A DNA stretch of 49,024 bases from Streptomyces flavotricini. GTDB lineage: Bacteria > Actinomycetota > Actinomycetes > Streptomycetales > Streptomycetaceae. Under the pieces are notes generated by a model. It made no database searches. It was not told where the DNA came from and saw nothing but the letters and a program-made list of their open reading frames with translations. The stretch lies in contig NZ_JAINUL010000001.1 in the NCBI RefSeq assembly GCF_020639365.1, forward strand, positions 653,423 through 702,446. The letters run 5' to 3'. The position numbers were made by a program, and so were the translations under genes. This document shows, piece after piece, positions 16,865-24,855 of the stretch (within the stretch, counting starts at the first letter, position 1; each line of letters starts with the position of its first letter).

Positions 16865-17033
16865 GCGTTCACCGGGGCGAGGGAAGAGCGGCTGACGCGG
16901 TTTCGCGGCAGCCGCTGGGCTGAACACACCCGTCGCGAAGCGGTACGCGCCGCTGGTGATGACGGCGGTGCGGTGGCAGCGGCAGCGCGGCGAGGGGCCG
17001 GTCGCGGAGCCGTCACAGGCCGGCCGCCTCGGC

Positions 17034-17435
17034 TCAGGGCTGGTCGTACCAGGAGAACGCGGCAATCCGCCAGCCGTCCGGGGTGCGGACGAACTGGATC
17101 GTCTTGGTCCCGCGGCCCTCGAACGGCTCGCCGTCCAGGACCCCGGACTTGCGGTACTCGCCGAACCGCGAGGCGATGTCGCCGGCGATGTCGGTCCGTT
17201 CGGACGTCTCCCACTCCGAGAACCCGACCAGCCGGCCGTCGTTCAGCAGCTTCTGGCGCGGCTCGATGAACTCCTCGACGGTGTAGACGGTGAGCTGCGG
17301 AGGGCCGGTCTTGACGATCACCCCGCCCGGCAGGACCAGCCGCCGGATCCGGGCCACGTCGGCGGTCTTGCCGCCCCGGTTGTCGAATGCGCCGAAGAAC
17401 TCGGCGGTCAGCGCGTCTATTTCACCCTTGGACAT
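17034..17435 (-). CDS. SnoaL/NTF2-like (DUF4440-type) protein
   Basis: This 133-residue protein fits the NTF2-like cone fold: an N-terminal helix (IDALTAEFFGAFDNRGG), then DVARIRRLVLPGGVIVK, a strand region around LTVYTVEEFIEPRQKLL and the C-terminal FVRTPDGWRIAAFSWYDQP. DUF4440 and SnoaL-type members often bind small hydrophobic molecules or act as polyketide cyclases and isomerases; no catalytic residue can be assigned here. ATG at 17435 begins the conserved region. It is divergent from the GH20 gene, with an inverted repeat in the shared 167-bp promoter region. Confidence 0.75.
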   Translation of the reverse strand: MSKGEIDALTAEFFGAFDNRGGKTADVARIRRLVLPGGVIVKTGPPQLTVYTVEEFIEPRQKLLNDGRLVGFSEWETSERTDIAGDIASRFGEYRKSGVLDGEPFEGRGTKTIQFVRTPDGWRIAAFSWYDQP

Positions 17436-17480
17436 GGCGCGACGGTAACACGCGGCCCTTGCGAGGGACGCGTGCGCGAT

Positions 17481-17518
17481 CCTGCTCGATGGGGCCGGGT
17501 TTCGAGCAGGTATTGACA
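17481..17518 (+). promoter_or_regulatory. 9-bp inverted repeat abutting a TTGACA -35 box ahead of the GH20 gene
   Basis: CCTGCTCGA (17481-17489) and TCGAGCAGG (17502-17510) are perfect reverse complements with a 12-bp spacer. TTGACA starts at 17513, two bases later. The -10 is weak (around 17538-17543). This is not the known DasR site, so a different regulator may act here. Confidence 0.45.
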
Positions 17519-17602
17519 TGCATCCAGCGCTGCGCTCCACTTTGGCTGCACTGTGGCCGAGCTCCGAACTCCCCCTTCCCTCACATGACTTGGGGACTTG
17601 CC

Positions 17603-19912
17603 ATGCGTCTGCTCAGATTGCTGGTCGCCGCCGTCTGCGCGGTGGCCGCGCTCTCCTTGCCCGGTGTCGCCGTCGCCGGACCCGCACGGGCCGCCGCCGC
17701 GCCGCCGCAGACCGTCCCCGCCCTGCGGCAGTGGACGGCCGGCACCGGCGCCTACACCTTCACCGGCACCAGCCGGGTCGTCGTCGATCCCGCCTATGCC
17801 GGCCAGCTCTCCGGCGACGCCGCCACCTTCGCCGAGGACCTGGGCGCGCTGGCCGGGCGCCCCGTCGGTGTCGTCACCGGGAGCGCCTCCCCGGGCGACA
17901 TCGCGCTGAGCCTGGGTGACCCGGGGCTGCCCGCCGAGGGCTACCGGCTGACGGTCGGACCCTCCGTCGCCATCCGGGCGGGGACCGGCACCGGCGCGTT
18001 CTACGGCACCCGTACCGTGCTCCAGCTCCTGCACCAGTCGCCCACGGTGCCCGCCGGTACGGCGGTCGACTGGCCCGCAAAGGCGGAGCGGGGGCTCATG
18101 ATCGACCAAGGCCGGAAGTTCTTCACCGTCGACTGGGTCGAGCAGCACATCAAGGAGCTGGCCTACCTCAAGCTCAACTACTTCCACTTCCACCTGTCGG
18201 ACACCTTCGGGTTCCGGCTCGAGAGCTCCACCCACCCGGAGATCGTCTCCGCCGACCACTACTCCAAGCAGGACATCGCCGGCCTCGTCGCGCTCGGGCA
18301 GAAGTACCACGTGACGATCGTGCCCGAGATCGACACCCCGGGGCACATGAACGCCGTTCTGGCCGCCCACCCCGAGCTCAGGCTCAAGAACAGTTCCGGC
18401 ACGGCCAGTCCCGATTTCATCGACCTGTCACTGCCGGCCTCGTACACCCTGATCAAGGACCTGGTGAACGAGTACCTGCCGCTCTTCCCGGCCCCGTACT
18501 GGCACATCGGCGCCGACGAATACGTCACCGACTACGCCAAGTACCCCCAGCTGCTGACCTACGCCCGCGCCCACTACGGGGCGGGCGCCACCGCCAAGGA
18601 CACCTACTACGGGTTCGTGAACTGGGCCGACGACCTGGTCCGGGCGGCCGGCAAGACCACCCGGATGTGGAACGACGGCATCAAGGCCGGGGACGGGACC
18701 GTCACCCCGCACCCCGGGATCCTCGTCGAGTACTGGTACAGCTACGGCCTCACCCCGCAGCAGCTGGCCGCGGCCGGCCACACCGTCGCCAACGAGTCCT
18801 GGACGCCGACGTATTACGTGCTCGGAGGCGCCAAGCCCGACACCAAGTGGATGTACGAGACCTGGACCCCCGACCGCTTCGAGGGCGGGGCCACCCTCAC
18901 CGACCCCTCGAAGAACCCCGGCTCGCTGCTCCACGTGTGGTGCGACAACCCCACCGCCGAGACGCAGGAGCAGATCGCCGCGGGCATCATGTACCCGCTG
19001 CGCGCCCTGGCCCAGCAGACCTGGGGCTCCCCGAAGCCGGTCGCCACGTACGCCGCCTTCACCCCGATCGCGGCCGCGGTCGGGCACAACCCCGCCTGGC
19101 CGGGCCTGGCCCAGCCCGGAAACCTCGCCCGCAACCGGCCGACCACCGCCTCCGGGACGGAGACCGTCGACTTCCCGGCCGCCTCGGCCACCGACGGCGA
19201 CCCCGGCACCCGCTGGTCCAGCGCGTACGCCGACCCGCAGTGGCTCCAGGTCGACCTGGGGTCCGGCCGGGCCGTGGGCCGCGTGGTGCTGCGCTGGGAG
19301 GCCGCGTACGGCAAGGCCTTCCAGATCCAGCTCTCGGACGACGCCTCGACCTGGCGCACCGTGTACTCCACGACGACGGGCGCCGGCGGGGTCCAGGAGA
19401 TCACGGGACTGTCCGGATCGGGCCGCTACATCCGCGTGTACGGGACCGCGCGCGGCACGGGGTACGGCTATTCGCTGTACGAGTTCGAGGTGTACGGCGG
19501 TGCGCCCAGCGGCACGCGTACGCTCAGCGCGGTCGGCAAGGCCCTCGACGACCCGGGGAGTTCGAGCGCGTCCGGTACGCAGCTGATCACGTGGACGCCG
19601 CACGGGGGCCCCAACCAGCAGTGGCGGCTGGAACTCAACGCCGACGGCTCCTACTCCATGGTGAACGGCTCGTCGAGGCTGTGCGCGGACGTTGCGGGCG
19701 GCTCCACCGCGGCGGGCGCGGCCGTCGTCCAGGCCACCTGCACGGGCGGGGACGGCCAGCGCTGGCTGATCACCGCGCTCGGCGGGGGCGACTACTCGGT
19801 GGCCAACAAGAAGAGCGCGCTCCTGCTGACCACCGCGTCCGGGGCGGACGGAGCCCCGGCCACGCAGCAGACGGATTCCGGTTCGGCCCACCAGCGCTGG
19901 CAGATCACCTGA
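17603..19912 (+). CDS. Secreted GH20 hexosaminidase with CBM32-like and ricin-type lectin modules
   Basis: This 769-residue protein has a signal peptide (residues 1-30), a GH20b domain, the GH20 barrel, an F5/8-type C (CBM32-like) domain and a ricin-type beta-trefoil. Barrel marks are MIDQGRKFFTVDWVEQHIK, YFHFHLSDTFGFRLES, VPEIDTPGHMNAVL and the catalytic Asp-Glu pair in WHIGADEYVTDY. The lectin part has three Q-x-W motifs (NQQW, GQRW, HQRW). GH20 enzymes use the substrate's 2-acetamido group to cleave terminal GlcNAc, GalNAc or lacto-N-biose. The GADEY version resembles the lacto-N-biosidase-like branch, so the glycan may be host- or fungus-derived and not chitin. ATG at 17603 follows GGGGA by 7 bp. 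Confidence 0.9.
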   Translation: MRLLRLLVAAVCAVAALSLPGVAVAGPARAAAAPPQTVPALRQWTAGTGAYTFTGTSRVVVDPAYAGQLSGDAATFAEDLGALAGRPVGVVTGSASPGDIALSLGDPGLPAEGYRLTVGPSVAIRAGTGTGAFYGTRTVLQLLHQSPTVPAGTAVDWPAKAERGLMIDQGRKFFTVDWVEQHIKELAYLKLNYFHFHLSDTFGFRLESSTHPEIVSADHYSKQDIAGLVALGQKYHVTIVPEIDTPGHMNAVLAAHPELRLKNSSGTASPDFIDLSLPASYTLIKDLVNEYLPLFPAPYWHIGADEYVTDYAKYPQLLTYARAHYGAGATAKDTYYGFVNWADDLVRAAGKTTRMWNDGIKAGDGTVTPHPGILVEYWYSYGLTPQQLAAAGHTVANESWTPTYYVLGGAKPDTKWMYETWTPDRFEGGATLTDPSKNPGSLLHVWCDNPTAETQEQIAAGIMYPLRALAQQTWGSPKPVATYAAFTPIAAAVGHNPAWPGLAQPGNLARNRPTTASGTETVDFPAASATDGDPGTRWSSAYADPQWLQVDLGSGRAVGRVVLRWEAAYGKAFQIQLSDDASTWRTVYSTTTGAGGVQEITGLSGSGRYIRVYGTARGTGYGYSLYEFEVYGGAPSGTRTLSAVGKALDDPGSSSASGTQLITWTPHGGPNQQWRLELNADGSYSMVNGSSRLCADVAGGSTAAGAAVVQATCTGGDGQRWLITALGGGDYSVANKKSALLLTTASGADGAPATQQTDSGSAHQRWQIT

Positions 19913-20045
19913 ACCCGCGCGAACTCATGGGTAACACCGTGATCGTGCGCGGAACACCGTGCCCACCCCACGCGTTGTGCGGGAGATGACACACCGTTCA
20001 TACCGCCACGACCACCTCTTAGACCCCCACGCAAAGGAGTCCCGC

Positions 20046-21281
20046 GTGAACCAGGCACCCGCCGTTCCGCTGGTGCTCGACCCCGCCGGCGCCGACCGGC
20101 ACGCGGAGCACCGGCTGCTGCGTGCCCAAGGGCCCGCGGCCCGCGTCGACGTACTCGGCGTGACGGCCTGGGCCGTCACCGACCCCGCCCTGCTCAAGGA
20201 GTTGCTCACCAGCCCGGACGTGTCGAAGGACGCCCGCGCGCACTGGCCGGAGTTCGAGCAGGCCGTCCAGACGTGGCCGCTCGCGCTGTGGGTCGCGGTG
20301 ACCAACATGTTCACCGCGTACGGAGCCGACCACCGGCGACTGCGGCGGATGGTGGCTCCCGCGTTCAGCGCCCGCCGTGTCGCCGTGCTCCGCGACACCG
20401 TCGAGGACATCGTCACCGGCCTCGTCGACGAGCTCGCCGCCCTCCCGCCGGGCGAGGTCACGGATCTGCGCGAGCGGCTCGCCTACCCGCTGCCCATCGC
20501 GGTGATCGGGCATCTGATGGGCCTCCCCCAGGAGCAGCGCGCCGACTTCCGCACGGTGGTGGACGGGGTGTTCGACACGACCCTCACCCCCGAGGAGGCC
20601 GCCGCGAACACGGTCCGGGTGTACGAGGTCCTCGCCGAGCTCATCGCCGCAAAGCGCGCCCTGCCCGGTGACGACATGACCTCCCTGCTCATCGCCGCCC
20701 GCGACGAGGAGGGGGACGGCTCCGCGCTCTCGGACTCCGAGCTGAGCGACACTCTGATCCTGATGATCAGCGCCGGGTACGAGACCACGGTCAACGTCAT
20801 CGACCAGGCGGTGACGGCCCTGCTCACGCACCCCGACCAGCTGGACCACGTCCGGGCCGGGCGCAGCGGCTGGGGCGACGTCGTCGAGGAGACCCTGCGG
20901 CACGAATCGGCCGTCAAGCATCTGCCGATGCGTTTCGCGCTGGCCGACATCCCGCTGTCCGACGGGCGGACCATAGCCAAGGGGGAGGCGATCCTCGCCT
21001 CGTACGCCGCCGCCAACCGGCACCCCGACTGGCACGGCCCGGACGCGGACGCCTTCGACGTCACGCGGGTCACGAAGGAGCACCTGGCCTTCGGCCACGG
21101 GGTCCACTTCTGTCTCGGCGCCCCGCTGGCCCGTCTGGAGGTCGCGGCCGCGCTCGAAGCGCTCTTCGACCGATTCCCCTCGATGGAGCTGGCGGTGCCC
21201 GCGGACGAGCTGCTGCCCGTCACCTCCCTCATCAGCAACGGCCACCGGTCGCTGCCCGTCCGGCTCGGCCCGTCGGCATGA
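20046..21281 (+). CDS. Cytochrome P450
   Basis: This 411-residue protein is a soluble bacterial P450 (CYP105/107-like class). The I helix reads LMISAGYETTVNVID, keeping the acid-alcohol pair for oxygen activation. EETLRHE holds the ExxR pair, and AFGHGVHFCLGAPLARLE holds the haem-ligand Cys. GTG at 20046 follows AAAGGAG by 6 bp. No ferredoxin gene is adjacent. It stands alone between the GH20 and mannosyltransferase genes, so its substrate is unknown. Confidence 0.93.
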   Translation: MNQAPAVPLVLDPAGADRHAEHRLLRAQGPAARVDVLGVTAWAVTDPALLKELLTSPDVSKDARAHWPEFEQAVQTWPLALWVAVTNMFTAYGADHRRLRRMVAPAFSARRVAVLRDTVEDIVTGLVDELAALPPGEVTDLRERLAYPLPIAVIGHLMGLPQEQRADFRTVVDGVFDTTLTPEEAAANTVRVYEVLAELIAAKRALPGDDMTSLLIAARDEEGDGSALSDSELSDTLILMISAGYETTVNVIDQAVTALLTHPDQLDHVRAGRSGWGDVVEETLRHESAVKHLPMRFALADIPLSDGRTIAKGEAILASYAAANRHPDWHGPDADAFDVTRVTKEHLAFGHGVHFCLGAPLARLEVAAALEALFDRFPSMELAVPADELLPVTSLISNGHRSLPVRLGPSA

Positions 21282-21322
21282 CCCGCTTGGAGTAAGGACG
21301 CCCGAAGTTCACCTCCCCGACG

Positions 21323-21360
21323 CCTCGGGCGGGCCGATCATCAGTCGTGCCCGCCCTAGG
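21323..21360. terminator. Strong G/C hairpin after the P450 gene
   Basis: GGGCGGGC (21327-21334) pairs with GCCCGCCC (21349-21356), extended by CCT and AGG on the outside with one mismatch. It falls in the 87-bp gap between the P450 and the mannosyltransferase and has no T-tract, as is usual for Streptomyces terminators. It ends 8 bp before the next start, so it could also act on that gene's translation. Confidence 0.5.
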
Positions 21361-21368
21361 CTGCCCCC

Positions 21369-22877
21369 ATGTCTCAGGTGGGGGTCACGGTCCGGGGTTG
21401 CCGACTGCTCGGAACGCTCGGGTCGGTACTGCTGGCCGCCGGGAGCTGGTCCGCGGGCGCGCTGCCGTTCGGGGTTCCGGACGGGGTGTGGGCGCCGCGC
21501 AGCCCGGCGTACACGGTGCTGGGAGCGGCGGCCTCGTACGCCGGGCTGGTCCTGCTCGTGGTCGCCTGGTGGCGGCTGGGCGGACTGCTGCGGGCCGGGG
21601 AGCCGGTCGGCCGGGGACGGATGCGGTCCGTGCTGTGGTCCTGGGTCCTTCCACTGGTCCCGGGCCCGGTGATCTTCAGCAATGACGCGTACAGCTACGT
21701 CGCGCAGGGCGCGCTGGCGGTCCGGGGCTGGGACGTGTACCGGCTGGGGCCGTCGGTGCTCGGTGGTCCGCTCGCGGACAACGTGCCGGAGGTCTGGCAG
21801 GACGCGCCGGCGCCGTACGGGCCGGTGGCCGTCTCGGCGACGCGGGCCGTGGTCGCGCTCACGGGCGAGCACCACACGGTGGCGGCGGTCCTGGGCATGC
21901 GGCTGCTGGCCCTGTTCGGGCTGGCGCTGATCGTCTGGAGCGTGGGGCGCCTCGCCTCCGATTGGGCTTCCGGGCGGGGCTCCGGGCCCTGTTCCGGGTC
22001 CGGCGACGCCGCGGCGGCCGGGGCGCTGTGGGCGGCCGTGCTCAACCCGCTCGCCCTGGTGCACCTGGTGGGCGGGGCCCACAACGAGGCGCTGATGATC
22101 GGCCTGATGGTGGCCGGGCTGGTGGCCTTCCGCCGGGGGCACTGGGTGCTGGGCACCGTCGTGCTGGTCTCGGCCGCGCTGGTCAAGGTTCCCGCCGCCG
22201 TGGCTCTGCTGTGCGCCGCCGCGTGGTCGGTGGGAGGGCGGCCGGACCGGCGTGCGGGATGGCTGAGGGCGGCCGGGATCGCACTGGTGGGTCTCGCGGC
22301 GCTGGTGCTGGGTGTGGCGGTGTGCGGCCAGGGCTGGGGGTGGCTGTCGACGCTGCGGGGCCCGGCGCAGGTGTACACCGTGCTCTCGCCGAGTACGGAT
22401 GTGGGCCGGGTGCTCGGGCTGCTGTCCGAGGGGTTCGGCGTGGGGACGGCGGGCGGTGCGATCGCCGCCGCGCGGTCGGTCGGGCTGGTGCTGGGCGTGT
22501 GCCTGGTGGGGTTCTGCGTAGGGCGTGCGCCGCGTACGGGGCCCGAGTACGCCGCCGGCATGGCGTTGCTGGGACTGGTCGTGACCGCTCCGGTCGTTCA
22601 GCCCTGGTACGTGCTGTGGGGGATCGTGCCGCTCGCCTCGGTCGCCTGGCGGCTGTTGGAGACCACAGGGGTGCGGTTGGTGATGCTGGTGCTGCTGTTC
22701 ATGGTGCTGCCCAGCGGCACGTCGGCGACCTGGTCCTACGGGGTCGCCGCCGTCACCGGTGCGTCGGCGGCCTTGGCGGCGCTGGTGGCTTGGGGTCCGC
22801 CGGTGCTGGGGACGCTGCCCCGCCTGCGCCTGCAGGAGCGCGCTCGGGTGCGGGCTGCGGTCAGGACGCGCCGGTGA
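21369..22877 (+). CDS. Polyprenol-phosphomannose-dependent alpha-1,6-mannosyltransferase, MptB-like
   Basis: This 502-residue multi-pass membrane protein resembles the GT-C family MptA/MptB of actinobacteria, which use decaprenyl-phosphomannose to extend an alpha-1,6-mannan outside the membrane. The GT-C signature is in the first outer loop, FSNDAYSYVAQGALAVRGWD, with an acidic residue for catalysis, followed by APAPYGPVAVSATRAV. About 12 hydrophobic segments follow, with HNEALMIGLMVAGLVA and VQPWYVLWGIVPLAS as family features. Streptomyces lacks lipoarabinomannan, so the acceptor is unknown. ATG at 21369 lies just behind a strong hairpin. Confidence 0.85.
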   Translation: MSQVGVTVRGCRLLGTLGSVLLAAGSWSAGALPFGVPDGVWAPRSPAYTVLGAAASYAGLVLLVVAWWRLGGLLRAGEPVGRGRMRSVLWSWVLPLVPGPVIFSNDAYSYVAQGALAVRGWDVYRLGPSVLGGPLADNVPEVWQDAPAPYGPVAVSATRAVVALTGEHHTVAAVLGMRLLALFGLALIVWSVGRLASDWASGRGSGPCSGSGDAAAAGALWAAVLNPLALVHLVGGAHNEALMIGLMVAGLVAFRRGHWVLGTVVLVSAALVKVPAAVALLCAAAWSVGGRPDRRAGWLRAAGIALVGLAALVLGVAVCGQGWGWLSTLRGPAQVYTVLSPSTDVGRVLGLLSEGFGVGTAGGAIAAARSVGLVLGVCLVGFCVGRAPRTGPEYAAGMALLGLVVTAPVVQPWYVLWGIVPLASVAWRLLETTGVRLVMLVLLFMVLPSGTSATWSYGVAAVTGASAALAALVAWGPPVLGTLPRLRLQERARVRAAVRTRR

Positions 22878-22995
22878 CCCGGGCGGGGGATCGGTGTTGC
22901 GCCGGATCATGACACCACCTAGGGTCGTCCGGGTGACTGCCGGGTCGGCCTTGGGCCATGTACGCGTAGGGTTCCCGGCCTCGGCGTGAGCCCGA

Positions 22996-23020
22996 GGCGG
23001 GCCAGGAGCCCGCCCTTTCT
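22996..23020 (+). terminator. Terminator after the MptB-like gene
   Basis: GGCGGGC (22996-23002) and GCCCGCC (23008-23014) form a perfect 7-bp stem with a 5-nt loop, followed by CTTTCT. This is the most canonical terminator in the window, in the 215-bp gap before the VOC gene. Confidence 0.6.
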
Positions 23021-23092
23021 CCGTGTTTCTCCCGCCCGGCGCCCGCGTGCGGCGCCTTCCCACGGCAACCCGAAACCGGAGACACACCACTC

Positions 23093-23500
23093 ATGTCGAA
23101 CGCCCGGCAGTATCCGAACGCCGTCGAGTTGAACCACACCGTCGTCCACGCCAGGGACCGGGGGCTGTCGGCCGAGTTCCTCGCCGTGGTCCTGGGGCTG
23201 GAGGTCGGAGCACCGTTCGGACCGTTCCTGCCCGTCGACCTCGGCAACGGCGTGACGCTCGACTACTACGCGATGACCGACGAGCCGATCCAGCCGCAGC
23301 ACTACGCGTTCCTCGTGCCCGAAGAGCGGTTCGAGGGCATGATCGCCCGTCTGGAGGCGGTCGGGGTCACCTACTACGCCGATCCCCACCACACCGAGCC
23401 GGGACGGATCAACCGCCTGTTCGGGGGTCGCGGGGCGTACTTCGCCGATCCGGACGGCCACAACATGGAGATCATGACCCGCCCGTACGTTCGCCCGTAG
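23093..23500 (+). CDS. VOC (glyoxalase/dioxygenase superfamily) protein
   Basis: This 135-residue protein is one vicinal-oxygen-chelate unit. VELNHTVVHARDRGLSAEFL provides a possible metal His in the first strand, QHYAFLVPEERFEGM the middle, and AYFADPDGHNMEIMTRPY the closing strand with a likely metal Glu. Enzymes of this fold do dioxygenation, glyoxalase chemistry or antibiotic binding; the pattern here does not decide which. It stands alone behind a terminator. 23501-23738 is a G+C-rich gap with scattered GTCGG repeats but nothing I can assign. Confidence 0.85.
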   Translation: MSNARQYPNAVELNHTVVHARDRGLSAEFLAVVLGLEVGAPFGPFLPVDLGNGVTLDYYAMTDEPIQPQHYAFLVPEERFEGMIARLEAVGVTYYADPHHTEPGRINRLFGGRGAYFADPDGHNMEIMTRPYVRP

Positions 23501-23738
23501 CCGCGGGCGGCGGGGCCTCGGCGTGCGCCGACCAGCGGAGGCGTGGCGCCCGGTGAGGTTTCCGGCCGCTTCGTTCCCGCGGGTGACCGGCCCGGCATCG
23601 CGTCGGCGGGGTGTCGGCCGTCCGGTGGGACTGTCGGTGATCCGTCGGGGATGTGTCGGCGGCCGCTGGAACCGTGGGGTGTCGCGGCGCCCGAGGGAGC
23701 AGTCGCGACCGCCTTCAACTGCAGGGGAGCCCATCACC

Positions 23739-24689
23739 ATGTCGTCCGCATCCTCCATCCCGCCCTGGAACGTCCAACGGCTGCCGGGTGCCGTTGGCCG
23801 CGTCTTCCTGGTCACCGGCGGCAACGCCGGCATCGGGTACTTCGTCGCGGAGCAGTTGTCGGCAACCGGAGCCACCGTCGTACTCGGGAGCCGGAATCCC
23901 GCCAAGGCCGAGGCAGCCACGGCCTCGATCCGTGCCCGTGTTCCCGGCGCGCGGGTGCGGGCCGTACGGCTGGACCTCGCCGACCTCGCGTCGCTCGGAA
24001 CGGCGGCGGAGTCACTGGAGGTGGATTGCCTCGACGCGGTGGTCCACAACGCCGGCGTCGCGCTCGACGACCCGCCGCGCAGGGAGACCGGGGACGGTCA
24101 CGAGCTCATGTTCGGCACGAACCACCTGGGGCACTTCGCCTTGACCCGGTGGCTGATGCCCCTGCTGTCGGCCGCACCGGCGGCCCGCGTCGTGACGATG
24201 GGCAGCTTCGCGGCGAAGTCCGAGCGGCTGGACCTGGGCGACCTGCAGTCCCGGAAGGACTACCAGCCGAAGCGCACCTACGGACGCTCCAAACTGGCAC
24301 AGATGTACTTCGGCGTCGAACTCGACCGCCGCCTGCGTGCTGCCGGCAGCACGGTGGCGAGCGTGGTCGTCCATCCCGGGGGCGCGCTGGACTCCCTCAC
24401 CCCGTCGCGGCCGCCGATCCATGTGCGGACCACCGGCGCACGGCTGGGCGCGGCACCGGCGGCCCTCCTCGTCCAGGGCAAGGACGCCGGCGCGTGGCCC
24501 GCGGTCCGGGCGGTGCTCGACCCGGCCGTGCGGGGCGGCCAGCTGTGGGGACCGCGCGTCTTCGGCCTGCGCGGCGAGCCCCGGCGTGAACCGGTCTGGA
24601 ACCACCTGGCCGACCCCTCCGTCGCGGCACGGTTGTGGGACGCGAGCCGCGATCTGACCGGCGCCGACTTCAGCACCCTGGCCGGCTAG
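23739..24689 (+). CDS. Short-chain dehydrogenase/reductase
   Basis: This 316-residue protein is a classical-type SDR of the longer retinol-dehydrogenase/protochlorophyllide-reductase-like branch. FLVTGGNAGIGYFVAEQL binds the dinucleotide, VVHNAGVALDD is the NAG motif, VVTMGSFAAKSERLDL holds a Ser, and TYGRSKLAQMYF carries the catalytic Tyr and Lys. LGSRNPAKAEA after strand 2 suggests NADP(H). ATG at 23739 follows AGGGGAG. Its TAG stop lies at the very edge of a MITE-like element (24690-24846), so its natural C terminus may have been altered by the insertion. Confidence 0.88.
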   Translation: MSSASSIPPWNVQRLPGAVGRVFLVTGGNAGIGYFVAEQLSATGATVVLGSRNPAKAEAATASIRARVPGARVRAVRLDLADLASLGTAAESLEVDCLDAVVHNAGVALDDPPRRETGDGHELMFGTNHLGHFALTRWLMPLLSAAPAARVVTMGSFAAKSERLDLGDLQSRKDYQPKRTYGRSKLAQMYFGVELDRRLRAAGSTVASVVVHPGGALDSLTPSRPPIHVRTTGARLGAAPAALLVQGKDAGAWPAVRAVLDPAVRGGQLWGPRVFGLRGEPRREPVWNHLADPSVAARLWDASRDLTGADFSTLAG

Positions 24690-24846
24690 GCCGTGTCTTT
24701 CGGATCAGGGTGGACCGGCCCGGGGCGTCTGGTGCCGTGCATCGCACGGCCGAGGAGGGAGCCGACGTGGTGTGTCGGCGACCGACGAGAACGCCGCGAG
24801 GCGCGGTGCCAGGCGCCCCGGGCCCGCCCCTGATCGAAAGACACGG
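24690..24846. mobile_element. MITE-like long inverted repeat, about 157 bp
   Basis: The ends are near-perfect inverted repeats: CCGTGTCTTTCGGATCAGGG (24691-24710) and CCCCTGATCGAAAGACACGG (24827-24846), differing by a one-base shift. The complementarity continues inward for about 55-60 bp per arm with small gaps (CCCGGGGCG near 24720 pairs with CGCCCCGGG near 24814). The centre holds its own hairpin, GCCGAC (24761-24766) and GTCGGC (24774-24779). No transposase is encoded. It lies between two convergent genes and could also work as a two-way terminator. Confidence 0.75.
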
Positions 24847-24855
24847 ACCAGCCCC

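Noticed and set aside
17585..17602. Earlier ATG (17585) as start of the GH20 gene
   Set aside because: The GGGGA site fits 17603 with 7-bp spacing, and a clean signal peptide starts there.
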